In this document: positions 8,552-17,503 of the stretch, in pieces | How positions within the stretch are numbered: position 1 is the first letter of the stretch | Layout of the letters: every line of letters begins with the position of its first letter | Source of the DNA: Alicyclobacillus sp. SO9 | Lineage (GTDB): Bacteria > Bacillota > Bacilli > Alicyclobacillales > Alicyclobacillaceae | Length of the DNA stretch: 64,000 bases | Direction of reading: 5' to 3' | Assembly (NCBI RefSeq): GCF_016406125.1 | Contig: NZ_CP066339.1 | Location: 4,402,001-4,466,000 of the forward strand | Position numbers and translations under genes: made by a program | Notes under the pieces: generated by a model | What the model was told of the DNA's origin: nothing | Database searches by the model: none | The model's input: the letters and a program-made list of their open reading frames with translations, nothing else

Positions 8552-9789
8552 TACTTCTCAACCCTTTCTAATGAGGGAAGCTCAAGGTCCCGAATGCCAA
8601 CTGTCAGTTCAACCTTTGTTCCCCGCTTTCGCTCACTCGAAATCGTAAGCTGTGCACCTACGGCACGTGCACGTTCTTCCATATTTCTCAACCCGTATCC
8701 AAATTGTGACTCAGCCATTGAAAAGCCAAGTCCGTTGTCCTCGACTGTCAGACGGACAGTCCCGCCCTGTTGCAACAATGCAATGTGAATTTTTGCGGCA
8801 TGTCCGTGCATAACGGCATTGTGAAGCGCTTCTTGTGTGATTCTATACAAGTGAACCGAAGCGTCCGGGTGAAACGGAGGCTCCTCTTTGCAATTGGTCG
8901 AAAAGCGGACTGTACGCCGCGGGGAACACAAGGTCTGCGCCATGGTGCGAAGCGTTGCTACGAGACCGATTCTGTCCAGTGCGGCCGGGTACAGTGAATG
9001 CGAAATGGAACGAACTTCTTCAGTGGCTTCTTTAACTTGTTGGTGCAGCAATCGAACTTCTTGCTCACTTTCAGGCTGATGCAAATGACGTGACAAGTGC
9101 TCGAGTCCCAAGCCGATGCCGTACAACGTCTGGGAAATGCCGTCATGCAAGTCTTGAGAGAGCCGCTTTCGCTCCTCCTCTTGAATTTTATAGGCGTGAT
9201 GAGTCAGTCGTCGACTCAGCTGAAGTTCTTCCTCCCGTTTTTCAGCAGTTACATCGCGAATCGTAATCACCATGTCCTGCTCAGATGTTGCTGCACGCCG
9301 CGATAAAAACGTTCTGCTCATGCCTACAGGGACGTTGCCAGAGTTTGTTGGCAATTCGGATTCGAAGTAGTGGCGTTTTCGCTCATCGGCAAGCAGGCAT
9401 CGCTGCTGCCCCGGAAGCAGGCTTCGATTCTGGCAGTAGAGGCAATAAGGAACGCTGTCATGTAATTTGAAGCCTGTCATGGTTACAGCAGAAGGGTTGA
9501 TAAATGTAATTGTGCGCTCTGGATTCATCACGATGATACCGTCACTCAACAATGTAAACAGCTCGCGAAAGCGCGTGTATTCCGCTCGACGTATCCAAAC
9601 AAGCCGTCCTAAAGGAAAGAAAATTACAGCCAAGGACAGCGTCGCAATGCCAATCGCTCGTACAGCCAACCGCGGAGTAGCTTGGCCAATTAGAACCACA
9701 TTCAGCACAATGTCCGTGACTACCACAACCACCCATAGGAGTGCCGTGAACCCTCCTATTCTTTCCAGTTTGATCGCGTTTCTAATCAC
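8551..9789 (-). CDS. Sensor histidine kinase with PAS domain (HisKA_3, NreB/DegS type)
   Basis: A 412-residue kinase. Two membrane helices (about 13-36 and 43-66) form a short hairpin with almost no extracellular loop, followed by a PAS domain (about 72-185) and a HisKA_3 dimerisation domain with phospho-His215 (RLSQDLHDGISQTLYG). The HATPase domain carries N (HNAVMHG) and G boxes (VEDNGLGF, YGLRNM). The PAS domain holds three clustered cysteines, Cys116, Cys119 and Cys131, which could bind a metal or Fe-S cluster or sense redox state; this is inference. Start is GTG 9789. It is divergent from the sulfide:quinone oxidoreductase operon, its likely target. Confidence 0.95.
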   Translation of the reverse strand: MIRNAIKLERIGGFTALLWVVVVVTDIVLNVVLIGQATPRLAVRAIGIATLSLAVIFFPLGRLVWIRRAEYTRFRELFTLLSDGIIVMNPERTITFINPSAVTMTGFKLHDSVPYCLYCQNRSLLPGQQRCLLADERKRHYFESELPTNSGNVPVGMSRTFLSRRAATSEQDMVITIRDVTAEKREEELQLSRRLTHHAYKIQEEERKRLSQDLHDGISQTLYGIGLGLEHLSRHLHQPESEQEVRLLHQQVKEATEEVRSISHSLYPAALDRIGLVATLRTMAQTLCSPRRTVRFSTNCKEEPPFHPDASVHLYRITQEALHNAVMHGHAAKIHIALLQQGGTVRLTVEDNGLGFSMAESQFGYGLRNMEERARAVGAQLTISSERKRGTKVELTVGIRDLELPSLERVEK

Positions 9790-9864
9790 GTTGACGCCCC
9801 CGAAAAAACTCTTCTATTCTGTGTGGTTAATCTAATTTTACCCTATCAGCACTCTCAATTTTAT

Positions 9865-9912
9865 CAGGGTTTTTCCCTATTCGGGTTTTTCCGCATTCGG
9901 GTTTTCCCTGAT
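9865..9912. repeat. Three tandem 16-nt repeats in the kinase / SQR divergent promoter
   Basis: Three head-to-tail copies of a 16-nt unit with consensus YCGGGTTTTTCCSYAT sit at 9865-9880, 9881-9896 and 9897-9912. The outer ends also form an inverted repeat, TATCAGGG (9862-9869) and CCCTGATA (9906-9913). They lie between the kinase start (9789) and the SQR start (9961), about 50 bases upstream of the latter. A multi-site operator for the adjacent response regulator is the simplest reading. Confidence 0.6.
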
Positions 9913-9960
9913 AGGACAGCTGACCATTCGTAAGTAGCATAACCGGTAAAGGAGGAATTC

Positions 9961-11166
9961 ATGATGGCAAGAATCATTGTTGTCGGCGGCTCATTCGCAG
10001 GATTGACAGCCGCTTTCGAATTACGCAGACACCTTTCTGGTGAACACGAGGTAACAGTCGTGTCGAGCAACTCGCGCTTCGTATTTATTCCGTCCATGCC
10101 TTGGATTGTTTTAGGGTCCAGAGAGGAAAAGGACGTCACATTTGATTTAGAACCAGTCTTAAAACGAAAAGGCATCGAGTTCGTTCATGATGCGCTGCAG
10201 CAGGTCGATATGAAGGAAAGTGTGATTTATACCACGAGTTCAACGATGCACTATGACTACCTGCTCTTGGCTACCGGCCCTGCACTCGACTTTGACGCTG
10301 TTCCCGGAATTGGGCCCCACGGCGGATACAGCCAGTCTGTATGCTCCCTGCCACACTCGAAGACGGCAAGGAAAGCATGGGAGAAATTCCTTGAAAACCC
10401 GGGTCCTGTCGTCATTGGTGCTGCACAGGGTGCAAGTTGTTTCGGAGCCGGTTACGAATTTCTATTAAACATCGACACGTACCTGCGCAAGCACGGTTTG
10501 CGGGATAAGGCGCCTGTCACTTGGGTGACGTCTGAACCAGAACTCGGGCACTTTGGCCTCGGGGGCATCGGAAACTCCGCCGAGTTGGTTAAAGAAATGC
10601 TCAAAAGCAGAGACATACAAGTGTTTCCCAACCATGCAATTAAGCAAGTCACGAAAGATATTGTGGAGTTGGACGACGGTACCAGGCTGCCGCACCAATA
10701 CAGCATGATAATCCCGCCATTTAAGGGCATTGACGCCATTTTCCAGTCTCCGGGACTTGGAAATGCCAAAGGGTTCATTCCGGTAACCCAGGAATATCGA
10801 CATCCGGATTATTCCAACGTTTTTGCAGCTGGTGTTAACGTTGCTATGGCACCCCCTGAAAAAACACCGATTCCAACGGGGGTTCCGAAGACAGGTTATA
10901 TGTCAGAGCACATGGCAAAGACTGCGGCAGCCAACATTGTGGCAGACCTCACCCATGGGCAGCCAACGAAATTGGATCCGACGAAAATGAAAGCCTTGTG
11001 TCTGTTGGATGCGGGAGACAGCGGAGTGTATATGGTAGCCGATCCAGTGTTTCCACCTCAAACCAAATACAGCCTCCGCGCTGGAAGCTGGGTGCATGGA
11101 GCCAAAATTGCCTTTGAAAAGTACTTTATGTGGAAGATGAAAAACGGGCTTACACAACTGAAGTAA
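9961..11166 (+). CDS. sqr: Sulfide:quinone oxidoreductase
   Basis: A 401-residue membrane-peripheral flavoprotein that oxidises sulfide to polysulfide/sulfur and passes electrons to the quinone pool. The FAD-binding motif is VVGGSFAGL (residues 7-15). Three cysteines, Cys128 (SVCSLPHS), Cys160 (GASCFGAGYEF) and Cys347 (ALCLLDAG), occupy the positions of the catalytic trio Cys128/Cys160/Cys356 of the Acidithiobacillus ferrooxidans enzyme, which separates it from type II NADH dehydrogenases. ATG at 9961 follows AAAGGAGG. The downstream genes encode a bd-type quinol oxidase, so the operon could link sulfide oxidation directly to oxygen reduction. Confidence 0.9.
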   Translation: MMARIIVVGGSFAGLTAAFELRRHLSGEHEVTVVSSNSRFVFIPSMPWIVLGSREEKDVTFDLEPVLKRKGIEFVHDALQQVDMKESVIYTTSSTMHYDYLLLATGPALDFDAVPGIGPHGGYSQSVCSLPHSKTARKAWEKFLENPGPVVIGAAQGASCFGAGYEFLLNIDTYLRKHGLRDKAPVTWVTSEPELGHFGLGGIGNSAELVKEMLKSRDIQVFPNHAIKQVTKDIVELDDGTRLPHQYSMIIPPFKGIDAIFQSPGLGNAKGFIPVTQEYRHPDYSNVFAAGVNVAMAPPEKTPIPTGVPKTGYMSEHMAKTAAANIVADLTHGQPTKLDPTKMKALCLLDAGDSGVYMVADPVFPPQTKYSLRAGSWVHGAKIAFEKYFMWKMKNGLTQLK

Positions 11167-11280
11167 ACGGTTTTGGTCGTAGGGAGTATCACTTTGGCAA
11201 GTGTCGTTTGGCAACATCGTGTTGCAAGAGTTAGTCGCAAGAGTTTGCTGTTAAGAGTTTGTTTGGAAGAAGGGAATCAT

Positions 11281-12648
11281 ATGTCACACGTCATGCTTGC
11301 CCGGGCATTGTTTGGCATGACCTTGGGCTATCACATTGCTTACGCGACCATTTCCGTGGGAGCACCGCTCTTAATTTTTATCGCAGAGTGGCGCTTCATG
11401 AGAACAGGTCAGCCTTTCTATAGAATACTGGCGAAAAGAATTACGTTGGTGTTAATACTCCTTGTCGGTGTTGGACTTGTTACAGGTACCTCGGTGGCGG
11501 TCATGCTGTCTGTCCTTTGGCCTGGTTTTATGAAAACTGTGGGACAAGTTATCAACCTGCCGTTTCAGATTGAAGTTTTTGCCTTCATGATTGAATCACT
11601 GTTCCTTGCTGTCTATGTCTACGGAGGCAGCCGCTTGTCGCAGAGAGCACGACTCATCAGCACATTGCTTGTCGCTGTAGGAAGCGGGATGTCGGCGTTG
11701 CTTATCACGGATGTCAACGCCTTTATGAACACACCCACAGGCTTTGTGTGGCACGACGGACAAGTCACACATGCCCACCCGCTTCTGGCCATGTTTAATC
11801 CTGCCATGCCGACTGAACTCGCTCATGTGCTGGCATCGGCCTATATGACGGTTGGGTTTGTGTTCGCTGCCGTGGCCGCAAGAGGCCTGCTCCGAAAGAA
11901 CACGACTTCCTTTGAAAAGGAGTACTACCGCAGAAGTCTTAACTTGTCGCTGTGGGTGGCAGGTACCATGTCTGTTCTTACGGCTTTTATCGGAGACCTT
12001 TCCGGTAAATTTCTCGAGCAGTTTCAACCGGAAAAACTGGCAGCCGCCGAGGGGCTGTTTAAAACAACCCAACATGCCCCTTTAGTCATAGGCGGTTGGC
12101 CTAGTCTGCACACGGAGTCCGTAATCGGGGGAATTCCCGTACCAGGCATGCTGAGCTGGCTTGCAACAGAAAGCTTTCACGGCAAAGTGTTGGGCTTAAA
12201 TCACTTCCCCAAATCCACCTGGCCGCCTTTGTTTGTTCACCTGTTGTTTGATTCTATGGTTGGAATTGGAAGTGTTGGTATCGCGGTTGCTGTGGTCTAC
12301 CTGTTTGTACGACTGCGCCGTACGAATACAGATACGCCCCGGTGGCTGCTTTGGGGCATTACAGGAATGGGCTTGCTGTCCATGATTGGCATTGAAGACG
12401 GCTGGGTTTTTGCTGAAATTGCTCGACAGCCTTGGATAATTTACGGCTATCTCAAAGTGTCCCAGGCGGTTACGACTTCTCCCAGTATAGGCTGGATGCT
12501 TGCTGGATTTATGTCACTCTACACAGTTTTGCTCATCGGAACAGTCTGGGCGCTGAGGGCGTACTTCAAGAACCATCCGCTCTGTGATGAAGATTCCCTG
12601 CGGCCGGACTCCGGAACAAAGCCCGGAAAGCGAGGGAAAACAGCGTGA
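11281..12648 (+). CDS. Cytochrome bd-type quinol oxidase subunit I (CydA-like)
   Basis: A 455-residue membrane protein with about nine helices that oxidises quinol and reduces oxygen. Heme ligands can be aligned by eye: His18 (LGYHIAY, equal to E. coli His19), the His in ELAHVLASAY (E. coli His186) and the Met in FDSMVGIG (E. coli Met393). The protein is short and divergent and appears to lack the long E. coli-type Q-loop, as in the bd variants of acidophiles and archaea. ATG 11281 follows GAAGGG; the frame is open further upstream but without homologous sequence. The stop overlaps the start of the next gene (GTGA). Confidence 0.88.
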   Translation: MSHVMLARALFGMTLGYHIAYATISVGAPLLIFIAEWRFMRTGQPFYRILAKRITLVLILLVGVGLVTGTSVAVMLSVLWPGFMKTVGQVINLPFQIEVFAFMIESLFLAVYVYGGSRLSQRARLISTLLVAVGSGMSALLITDVNAFMNTPTGFVWHDGQVTHAHPLLAMFNPAMPTELAHVLASAYMTVGFVFAAVAARGLLRKNTTSFEKEYYRRSLNLSLWVAGTMSVLTAFIGDLSGKFLEQFQPEKLAAAEGLFKTTQHAPLVIGGWPSLHTESVIGGIPVPGMLSWLATESFHGKVLGLNHFPKSTWPPLFVHLLFDSMVGIGSVGIAVAVVYLFVRLRRTNTDTPRWLLWGITGMGLLSMIGIEDGWVFAEIARQPWIIYGYLKVSQAVTTSPSIGWMLAGFMSLYTVLLIGTVWALRAYFKNHPLCDEDSLRPDSGTKPGKRGKTA

Positions 12649-13715
12649 CTCACCTCAGCATTGGTCATTACAGTGTAAATCTCATCAACATCGGCGCCGC
12701 TGTGCTTTGGATTCTTGGTTTCGTCTACGCTGTACTCGGAGCCATTGATTTTGGGTCAAGCTTTTGGAGGCTGTATTTTCTGCGCAAAGGACAGTGGCCT
12801 GCTGAAACCGTGGCAAGAACCTATGTGAGTCCAACCTGGGAATTGATTAATGCGTTTTTGATTCTCATTCCCGTGACACTAACCGGACTTTTCCCAGATG
12901 CCACTTTTGCCTTTGGCAGCATTTTGTTGGTTCCTGCAACGCTGCTGTTGGTATTGATTGCGCTTCGCGGCGCATATTGGCAGTTCGGGTATGCTTCAAG
13001 TACCCACAAGAGCCGTACAGTCACGGTGGTAGGCATAACCGGACTGGTATTGCCTGGCGCATTTATGACGCTGCTCCCGCTGTCACAAGGCGGGTATACC
13101 ACAGCAATTAACGGTGTCTTGCACGTTCAACTCGTAAAATTCTTCACCAGTCCGGACGTGTATTTATTTGCGCTATTCGGTATCTTCTTGTCACTGTACC
13201 TATCTGCCCTGTTTCTCGCCAGGTACGCGTATAACGGGCATCAGAAAGCTGCATACGAATCCTTTCGCCGCGTTGCCGTCGGCCTTGGTCCACTCAGCTT
13301 AGCTCTGGGGCTTCTGGCTCTGATTGTCCCTCACCAAGGGCTGGATTTCTCCCGCCAGATTATGACGTGGTGGCCGCTGACATCTATCTCATTTCTGGCA
13401 TTTTGCTTAACAGAATCAGCATTGATCTGGACAAAGCCTCAAGCACATGTCAAAGGGAATCCTGGCATTGCACTGTACGCAGCTCTCGTTCAACTCGCTG
13501 CAGCCGATGCGGGTTACGGTTTAGCACATCACAACTTCTGGCTCTACCCATATGTTGCTGTGGCTTCTTCCGCCTCCAACCCAACCATGTTTGAAGCAAC
13601 TCTGCTGGTACTCCTCGGAGGGGCTCTTGTGCTTGCACCAGGACTGCTGTGGTTTAGAAGATTGTTTATAACCGATGCCAAATACGTCAAAAGTGCTGCA
13701 GAGTCTACGAAATAA
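12645..13715 (+). CDS. Cytochrome bd-type quinol oxidase subunit II (CydB-like)
   Basis: A 356-residue protein with about nine membrane helices, partner of the CydA-like subunit. It starts at GTG 12645, overlapping the subunit I stop by four bases, so translation is coupled. The opening FVYAVLGAIDFGSSFWRLYF matches the CydB N-terminal helix with its conserved aspartate in a GxxDFG-like setting. A strong terminator 70 bases downstream ends the three-gene sqr-cydA-cydB operon. Confidence 0.85.
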   Translation: MTHLSIGHYSVNLINIGAAVLWILGFVYAVLGAIDFGSSFWRLYFLRKGQWPAETVARTYVSPTWELINAFLILIPVTLTGLFPDATFAFGSILLVPATLLLVLIALRGAYWQFGYASSTHKSRTVTVVGITGLVLPGAFMTLLPLSQGGYTTAINGVLHVQLVKFFTSPDVYLFALFGIFLSLYLSALFLARYAYNGHQKAAYESFRRVAVGLGPLSLALGLLALIVPHQGLDFSRQIMTWWPLTSISFLAFCLTESALIWTKPQAHVKGNPGIALYAALVQLAAADAGYGLAHHNFWLYPYVAVASSASNPTMFEATLLVLLGGALVLAPGLLWFRRLFITDAKYVKSAAESTK

Positions 13716-13785
13716 GGCCTTCTCAATCGGTTCACAAAGGTTTGAACCTCGTACCGTTCCACTCCCCCATGTGTAGATCCACCTG

Positions 13786-13825
13786 AACTCTGATATGTCT
13801 CATGGACTTGAGACATATCAGAGTT
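13786..13825 (+). terminator. Strong terminator of the sqr-cyd operon
   Basis: Seventeen-base perfect arms (13786-13802 and 13809-13825) surround a six-base loop and are followed by TTTC. The length and perfection make it one of the clearest hairpins in the window. Confidence 0.8.
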
Positions 13826-13955
13826 TCATCCCGTATTCAGATTTTTCTAAAATAACAGTCAGAATTTGCTGTCATGTTTCGAATGATATAAATACATCTT
13901 TAACAGGTTCCCTAGTTGACTTGATTGTGAGACCAAATTAGGGGGGAGAGGTCAA

Positions 13956-16406
13956 TTGAATTTAGTTGAACTATTGGCTGGCAGTGTTAAGAAGCATGGA
14001 GACAAGACCAGTCTTCAGTACGCACAGGACGGTGAATACAAGGGCATTTCCTATTCGCAATTATGGGACTTCATCCAACAGTTCGCCAGCGGCCTTTCTG
14101 AGACCGGCGTGAAATCGGATACAAGAGTGGCTATCCTGGCTGAAAATTGCCCAGAGTGGACCATTGCGGACTTTGCGATTCTTTCTCTCAAAGCCGTCGT
14201 AGTACCCATCTATCCTACTCTTCCAGTAAATCAAATTGACTTTATCCTTCATAACGCAAATGTTGACCTTATCATCGTACAAGACAAAGTTCAGTATGAA
14301 AAAATTCTCGCCACAACCCACCCGCTGAAACATGTTATTTTGATGGACATATTTGGAAAAAAGACTGCCAGTGCTGCAGAGTCACTCAAGCCACATCCAA
14401 AGGCCAATGACAAGGCAATGGAACACTTGAGCTGGCTGTTTTCCGAAGTGCTTGAGCTGGGAAAAAAAGCTTTGTCGGAGCAAGAGAGAGAGAACTATAC
14501 CAACATCCACAAAAACACGCTGGCAACCATTGTCCACACATCGGGTACGTCTGGAAAGCCAAAAGGCGTTATGCTGACCCATGAAAACATTGTCAGCAAT
14601 GTCTCTGCCAGTCTGCAGATACTTCCTGTCTATCCGACCGACATAAGCCTGTCCTACTTACCGTTGTCACACGTCTTTGAGCGTACCGTGGGACATTTTG
14701 CTCCGTTGTCCATTGGGGCTACCATCGCCTATGCAGAAGGAATTGAATACATCCAGAAAAACTTGAAACAAGTGCGTCCGACGGTATTAGTCACGGTGCC
14801 TAGGCTGCTGGAAAAGGTCTATACAGGCATTCAGGAGCAGATTCGATTGAAACCAGTTTGGATACAGCGTATCTTGCGCAGCCCCATGCAGAAAAACAAA
14901 CGTTCGGGCTTGACCTACCGACTGGTCGATAGCATTTTGTTCGGAAAGATTAGAAAGGGGCTCGGCGGCCGAATTCGACTGGTGGTGTCTGGAGGAGCCG
15001 GTCTTGCCGAGGAGCTTGGCCGCTTCTATTCCTTCGCTGGAATTCCAGTCTATGAAGGTTACGGCATGACTGAATCTGCCCCCGTCATTGCGGCAAACCC
15101 GTACGGAAATGCCAGGTTTGGTACGGTTGGTCTGCCCTTGCCGAACGTTGAAGTGGCTCTGGCAGAGGACGGCGAGTTACTGGTGCGCGGACCCAACGTC
15201 ATGAAGGGTTACGTCAACGCACCGGACGAAACGGCAAAAGTGCTTGAGCCCAGTGGCTGGCTGCACACTGGAGACATCGCTGAATTCACAGATAGATACA
15301 TCCGGATTGTCGACCGAAAGAAGAATCTGTTGGTACTGGCGACCGGAAAGAATGTGGCTCCGTGGCCGATTGAAAGTTCATTGACACTCGCTCCACACAT
15401 CGGAGCGGCACTCGTCATTGGTGACGGAAGGAAGTACGTTGCTGCAATACTGGTCCCGGATTTTGACGCTATGAAGCCTTTTTTGTTACAGCATCAAATT
15501 GACGATAATCCCACAGAGTGGGTGGGACATCCCAAGGTCGTTTCGCTGATTCAAGCCGAAGCCAACGCTGCCATAAAGGAATTGGCGGGGTTCGAACAAC
15601 CAAAGCGCGCCCTGCTGCTCCCAACGGAGTGGACCATAGATTCCGGAGAGTTGACCCCTACTCTCAAAGTGAAACGAAAAGTGGTCCTGCACAACTACGC
15701 ACACCGTATTGAGGCCATGTATGCAGGGAAGGACTTTATAGCACTTGGTTCGGAACTGCCAGACACCAGCCCGCCCGAAACTGAACCTATGGTCTCACCA
15801 GACGATGCCAAATCTGAAACTCTGCTCGCAGCAGAATCGGATGAAGCTGTCGCCAAGACGACTGCCATTGCTCGCCGACGCCGCGTACCTTGGATTCTCC
15901 GGGGTCTTGCTGCTGTGTCAGTTCTTTTCGTTATCGGTGTCGCCAGTCTCTTCCTGCATCCTCCTGCCCACTTCAACTTAAACAAAATGATTGGAGGCAT
16001 TAATCAAAACAATAAGAAAATCAACCAACAAAATCAGGGAATCGTGGGAACCATGAAGAACATCCAGCAGTCTTCCAGTGCGACACCAGTTTTGAAAAAA
16101 CGCTTAAAAACAGTCAACACAGGTATCTATAACAACGAAAACTACTTGCATCAACTGGACGGTCTCAGCCAACAGGAAGTCTCACTCAGTCGGCAATTCA
16201 AGTCTTTGGCGGACTCCATGAAGGGAAACCTGCAATCGATTTCCACTTCATCCAGTCAGCAACAAAAAGGCCTCAGTAACATGAATCGTTCTACTCAAGG
16301 TGTGGCAAGCGAGGCAAGTCAGTTGAAAGCAGTACAGCAGACAGTTCAAGGCAAGTTGGCACAGGCTGCAGAGAAATCAAAGAAAATTGCCAGTGAAATG
16401 CCATAA
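13956..16406 (+). CDS. Long-chain fatty-acid-CoA ligase fused to a membrane anchor and coiled coil
   Basis: An 816-residue protein, about 200 longer than ordinary ligases. Residues 1-600 are an adenylating enzyme that activates fatty acids: P-loop HTSGTSGKPKG (194-204), YGYGMTES-type A5 motif (YEGYGMTESAP, near 368), GWLHTGDIA (near 433), RKKNLLVLATGKNVAPWPIE, and a C-terminal Lys region (TPTLKVKRK). It is then followed by an acidic linker, a basic RRRR stop-transfer motif (about 639) and a membrane helix (about 645-668). The last 140 residues are a Gln/Asn/Ser-rich coiled coil outside the membrane, ending SEMP. Start is TTG 13956 after a GGGGGAGAGG site. It leads a cluster of four small membrane coiled-coil proteins with the same tail architecture, so the ligase seems tethered to a membrane assembly. 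Confidence 0.88.
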   Translation: MNLVELLAGSVKKHGDKTSLQYAQDGEYKGISYSQLWDFIQQFASGLSETGVKSDTRVAILAENCPEWTIADFAILSLKAVVVPIYPTLPVNQIDFILHNANVDLIIVQDKVQYEKILATTHPLKHVILMDIFGKKTASAAESLKPHPKANDKAMEHLSWLFSEVLELGKKALSEQERENYTNIHKNTLATIVHTSGTSGKPKGVMLTHENIVSNVSASLQILPVYPTDISLSYLPLSHVFERTVGHFAPLSIGATIAYAEGIEYIQKNLKQVRPTVLVTVPRLLEKVYTGIQEQIRLKPVWIQRILRSPMQKNKRSGLTYRLVDSILFGKIRKGLGGRIRLVVSGGAGLAEELGRFYSFAGIPVYEGYGMTESAPVIAANPYGNARFGTVGLPLPNVEVALAEDGELLVRGPNVMKGYVNAPDETAKVLEPSGWLHTGDIAEFTDRYIRIVDRKKNLLVLATGKNVAPWPIESSLTLAPHIGAALVIGDGRKYVAAILVPDFDAMKPFLLQHQIDDNPTEWVGHPKVVSLIQAEANAAIKELAGFEQPKRALLLPTEWTIDSGELTPTLKVKRKVVLHNYAHRIEAMYAGKDFIALGSELPDTSPPETEPMVSPDDAKSETLLAAESDEAVAKTTAIARRRRVPWILRGLAAVSVLFVIGVASLFLHPPAHFNLNKMIGGINQNNKKINQQNQGIVGTMKNIQQSSSATPVLKKRLKTVNTGIYNNENYLHQLDGLSQQEVSLSRQFKSLADSMKGNLQSISTSSSQQQKGLSNMNRSTQGVASEASQLKAVQQTVQGKLAQAAEKSKKIASEMP

Positions 16407-16436
16407 GGACAATCAATCAGGAGAGGAGGAATTCCC

Positions 16437-16955
16437 GTGTTAGGCCGTCGATTGCTTCAGGTGCTTGGATACGTCGTACTAGGCGGAATGACAGTTGTAT
16501 TGGCACAGACCGTCATGACAACCGTAAACCTCGTCCGAGTTGATTCGGGTCTCAACTCGAGCCTTCAATCTACTCGACAGTTGGTTCAAGTAAACCACGC
16601 TATTATACGCAACAATAAAGCTCTTCCCGCAGTCGTAAAAGAGAGTCAGCAGGCAGCGATTCAGTTACAGACAACACTTCAAGCAACCCAGAAAGTTGCG
16701 CAAAATATTCAAGCCATCAATCACTTGAACAGCGAGACCCTGGCAGTAAACCAGCAAATTGCACAAACAGGGAACAATAACGCGAAGTCTTTGCAGCAAG
16801 TAGTGGACAGTACAAAAGCCCTAAAGTCGTCGCTGCAGCAAGTGCAACAAAACCTGCAGACGCTTAAAAGCATTACGGATGCCGACAAGCGTTATTTGAG
16901 TTCTATGCGACAGAGCGCAAATACCATGAACAAGAAAACACCGGGGGTGGGATAA
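16437..16955 (+). CDS. Membrane-anchored coiled-coil protein 1 of the cluster
   Basis: A 172-residue protein of unknown function. It starts at GTG 16437 behind GAGAGGAGG. One N-terminal membrane helix (about residues 7-30, VLGYVVLGGMTVVLAQTVM) is followed by about 140 residues rich in Gln, Asn, Ser, Leu and Val with heptad-like spacing, predicted to form an extracytoplasmic coiled coil. There are no cysteines or catalytic motifs. It ends KKTPGVG, unlike the LP endings of the next three proteins. Its stop overlaps the next start (TAATG), so it is co-translated with it. Confidence 0.75.
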   Translation: MLGRRLLQVLGYVVLGGMTVVLAQTVMTTVNLVRVDSGLNSSLQSTRQLVQVNHAIIRNNKALPAVVKESQQAAIQLQTTLQATQKVAQNIQAINHLNSETLAVNQQIAQTGNNNAKSLQQVVDSTKALKSSLQQVQQNLQTLKSITDADKRYLSSMRQSANTMNKKTPGVG

Positions 16956-17485
16956 TGGAACGATTTCCGCGAATTCTGCCAAGGCTGACAATCCCGAAAA
17001 TCATCACAGCCTTGGTGGCGATTGGCCTTGGCGTGAATGGAATGATTCAATTGCACCTGCAGAAAGACATGAAAACCAAGACGGTAGAACTGCAACAGCA
17101 AGTTCAATCCGCCAAACAACTGTCAGGAAAAATGAATCACGGTTTAACAGGACTCTCATCAATTAAAGCTTCAACCCTTGCAATGGAGGGCACTTTACAG
17201 AACCTAGGAAGTGTCTCAGACCAGATGGACACTGGCCTCAAGCAACTATCTTCCACCATTTCCGGCCTGAATCAGTCTATTCAACATATTTCATCTTCTA
17301 CTGGTGCTGCAAATCAATCGGCTCAGCAAATCGAACAAAACTTGCAACCGCTGGTTGGATTACTTTCATCAATGAAAACAACCAATCAAGGCATGGAAAA
17401 CAACTTGGCAAGCATGATTACGGACGAACAAGCCATCAATCAGGATTTAGCCCAGATGGATAAGAAGACAAGTATTTTGCCCTAA
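16955..17485 (+). CDS. Membrane-anchored coiled-coil protein 2 of the cluster
   Basis: A 176-residue protein with a basic N-terminus, one membrane helix (about 15-33, IITALVAIGLGVNGMIQL) and a long Gln/Ser-rich coiled coil. ATG 16955 overlaps the stop of the preceding gene by one base. The extracytoplasmic part resembles the helical bundles of chemoreceptor ligand domains, but no signalling domain follows. The C-terminus is KKTSILP. It is probably paralogous to its neighbours; function unknown. Confidence 0.75.
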   Translation: MERFPRILPRLTIPKIITALVAIGLGVNGMIQLHLQKDMKTKTVELQQQVQSAKQLSGKMNHGLTGLSSIKASTLAMEGTLQNLGSVSDQMDTGLKQLSSTISGLNQSIQHISSSTGAANQSAQQIEQNLQPLVGLLSSMKTTNQGMENNLASMITDEQAINQDLAQMDKKTSILP

Positions 17486-17503
17486 CGAAGGAGGTGCAAG
17501 ACT

